DNA of 64,000 nt from Corynebacterium jeikeium. GTDB taxonomy: Bacteria > Actinomycetota > Actinomycetes > Mycobacteriales > Mycobacteriaceae. The notes under the pieces are model-generated. The model was not told the DNA's origin and searched no databases. It was given only the letters and a program-made list of their open reading frames with translations. The position numbers and the translations under genes were made by a program. Within the stretch, counting starts at the first letter, position 1, and each line of letters begins with the position of its first letter. Location of the stretch: the NCBI RefSeq assembly GCF_028609885.1, contig NZ_CP063195.1:2232001-2296000 (forward strand), read 5' to 3'. Below, in pieces: positions 63,909 through 64,000 of the stretch.

Positions 63909-64000
63909 TTATTTGTTCTCTATGTCTGACTCTCTACCTTCTGTACCCAATGGACCAGTTGTGCCTTCTGTGGCCTGCGCGACATCCAAGCGCCGCGCAT
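63909..64000 (-). CDS. senX3: Probable C-terminal tail of the sensor kinase SenX3 (rest off window)
   Basis: A minus-strand frame enters from the right edge and ends in TAA at 63909. It reads ARRLDVAQATEGTTGPLGTE and ends GRESDIENK, an acidic disordered tail like those that end SenX3 proteins. The conserved senX3-regX3 order supports it. The catalytic part is not visible, so the call rests on position and composition. A plus-strand frame from ATG 63922 also stays open but has poor codon use. Confidence 0.45.
   Translation of the reverse strand, partial: ARRLDVAQATEGTTGPLGTEGRESDIENK

Noticed and set aside
63922..64000. A plus-strand gene starting MSDSLPSVPNG
   Set aside because: No ribosome-binding site, low third-position GC, and the synteny favours a minus-strand SenX3 tail. 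Kept only as an alternative.

Overview
The window looks like a chromosome segment of a high-GC actinobacterium, most likely a Corynebacterium. The reasons are a full menaquinone gene set, the Thr-Met-Trp tRNA / secE / nusG / rplK / rplA order, a 33-residue bS22 ribosomal protein, a RegX3-type response regulator, DtxR-like boxes, an anchored-repeat ABC transporter system and an IS1249-type element. From memory, gene order from regX3 (right end) to rplA broadly follows the Mycobacterium tuberculosis stretch Rv0490-Rv0641, shortened and with inserts. The species cannot be fixed from sequence alone; a lipophilic species such as C. jeikeium is a guess. Most genes are on the minus strand, so transcription mainly runs right to left.

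Left part (1-13 kb). An operon for a zinc/manganese-type ABC transporter with repeat-bearing surface proteins (458-4963, permease presumably off the left edge) starts from a promoter overlapped by a Zur-like box. Next is a lower-GC NgoMIV-type restriction-modification pair (5104-7010), then rplA, rplK, nusG, secE and tRNAs for Trp, Met and Thr. A complete IS256/IS1249-type element (11008-12387) with perfect 8-bp target duplications lies between the tRNA-Thr region and tRNA-Tyr.

Middle part (12.7-31.9 kb). Menaquinone synthesis: polyprenyl diphosphate synthase, menJ, menG, menD, menC, menB, menE and menA, with the mannosyltransferase mgtA. Two lower-certainty stretches interrupt it: an AT-richer island (21995-25203) with an ABC exporter and a small secreted four-cysteine protein, and a pseudouridine synthase gene broken by one extra base in a six-base homopolymer. 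A DoxX protein with a long low-complexity tail follows.

Right-middle (31.9-44.8 kb). dTDP-rhamnose genes rmlA, rmlC and rmlB are split by an iron-siderophore ABC operon carrying two DtxR-like boxes. Cytochrome c maturation genes follow (ccsB, resB, ccdA, resA).

Right part (44.8-64 kb). Heme synthesis (hemL, hemB, hemD, hemC, hemA) surrounds two small membrane proteins and a 923-residue P-type-ATPase-like protein in which every catalytic signature is altered, including Asp to Asn at the phosphorylation site. Then come a glutaredoxin-like protein, a HAD phosphatase, bS22, a BldC-like regulator, proC, a conserved membrane protein, a Ppx/GppA phosphatase, a cysteine-rich conserved protein, regX3 and the probable tail of senX3. 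Menaquinone, heme and cytochrome maturation genes together supply the respiratory chain.
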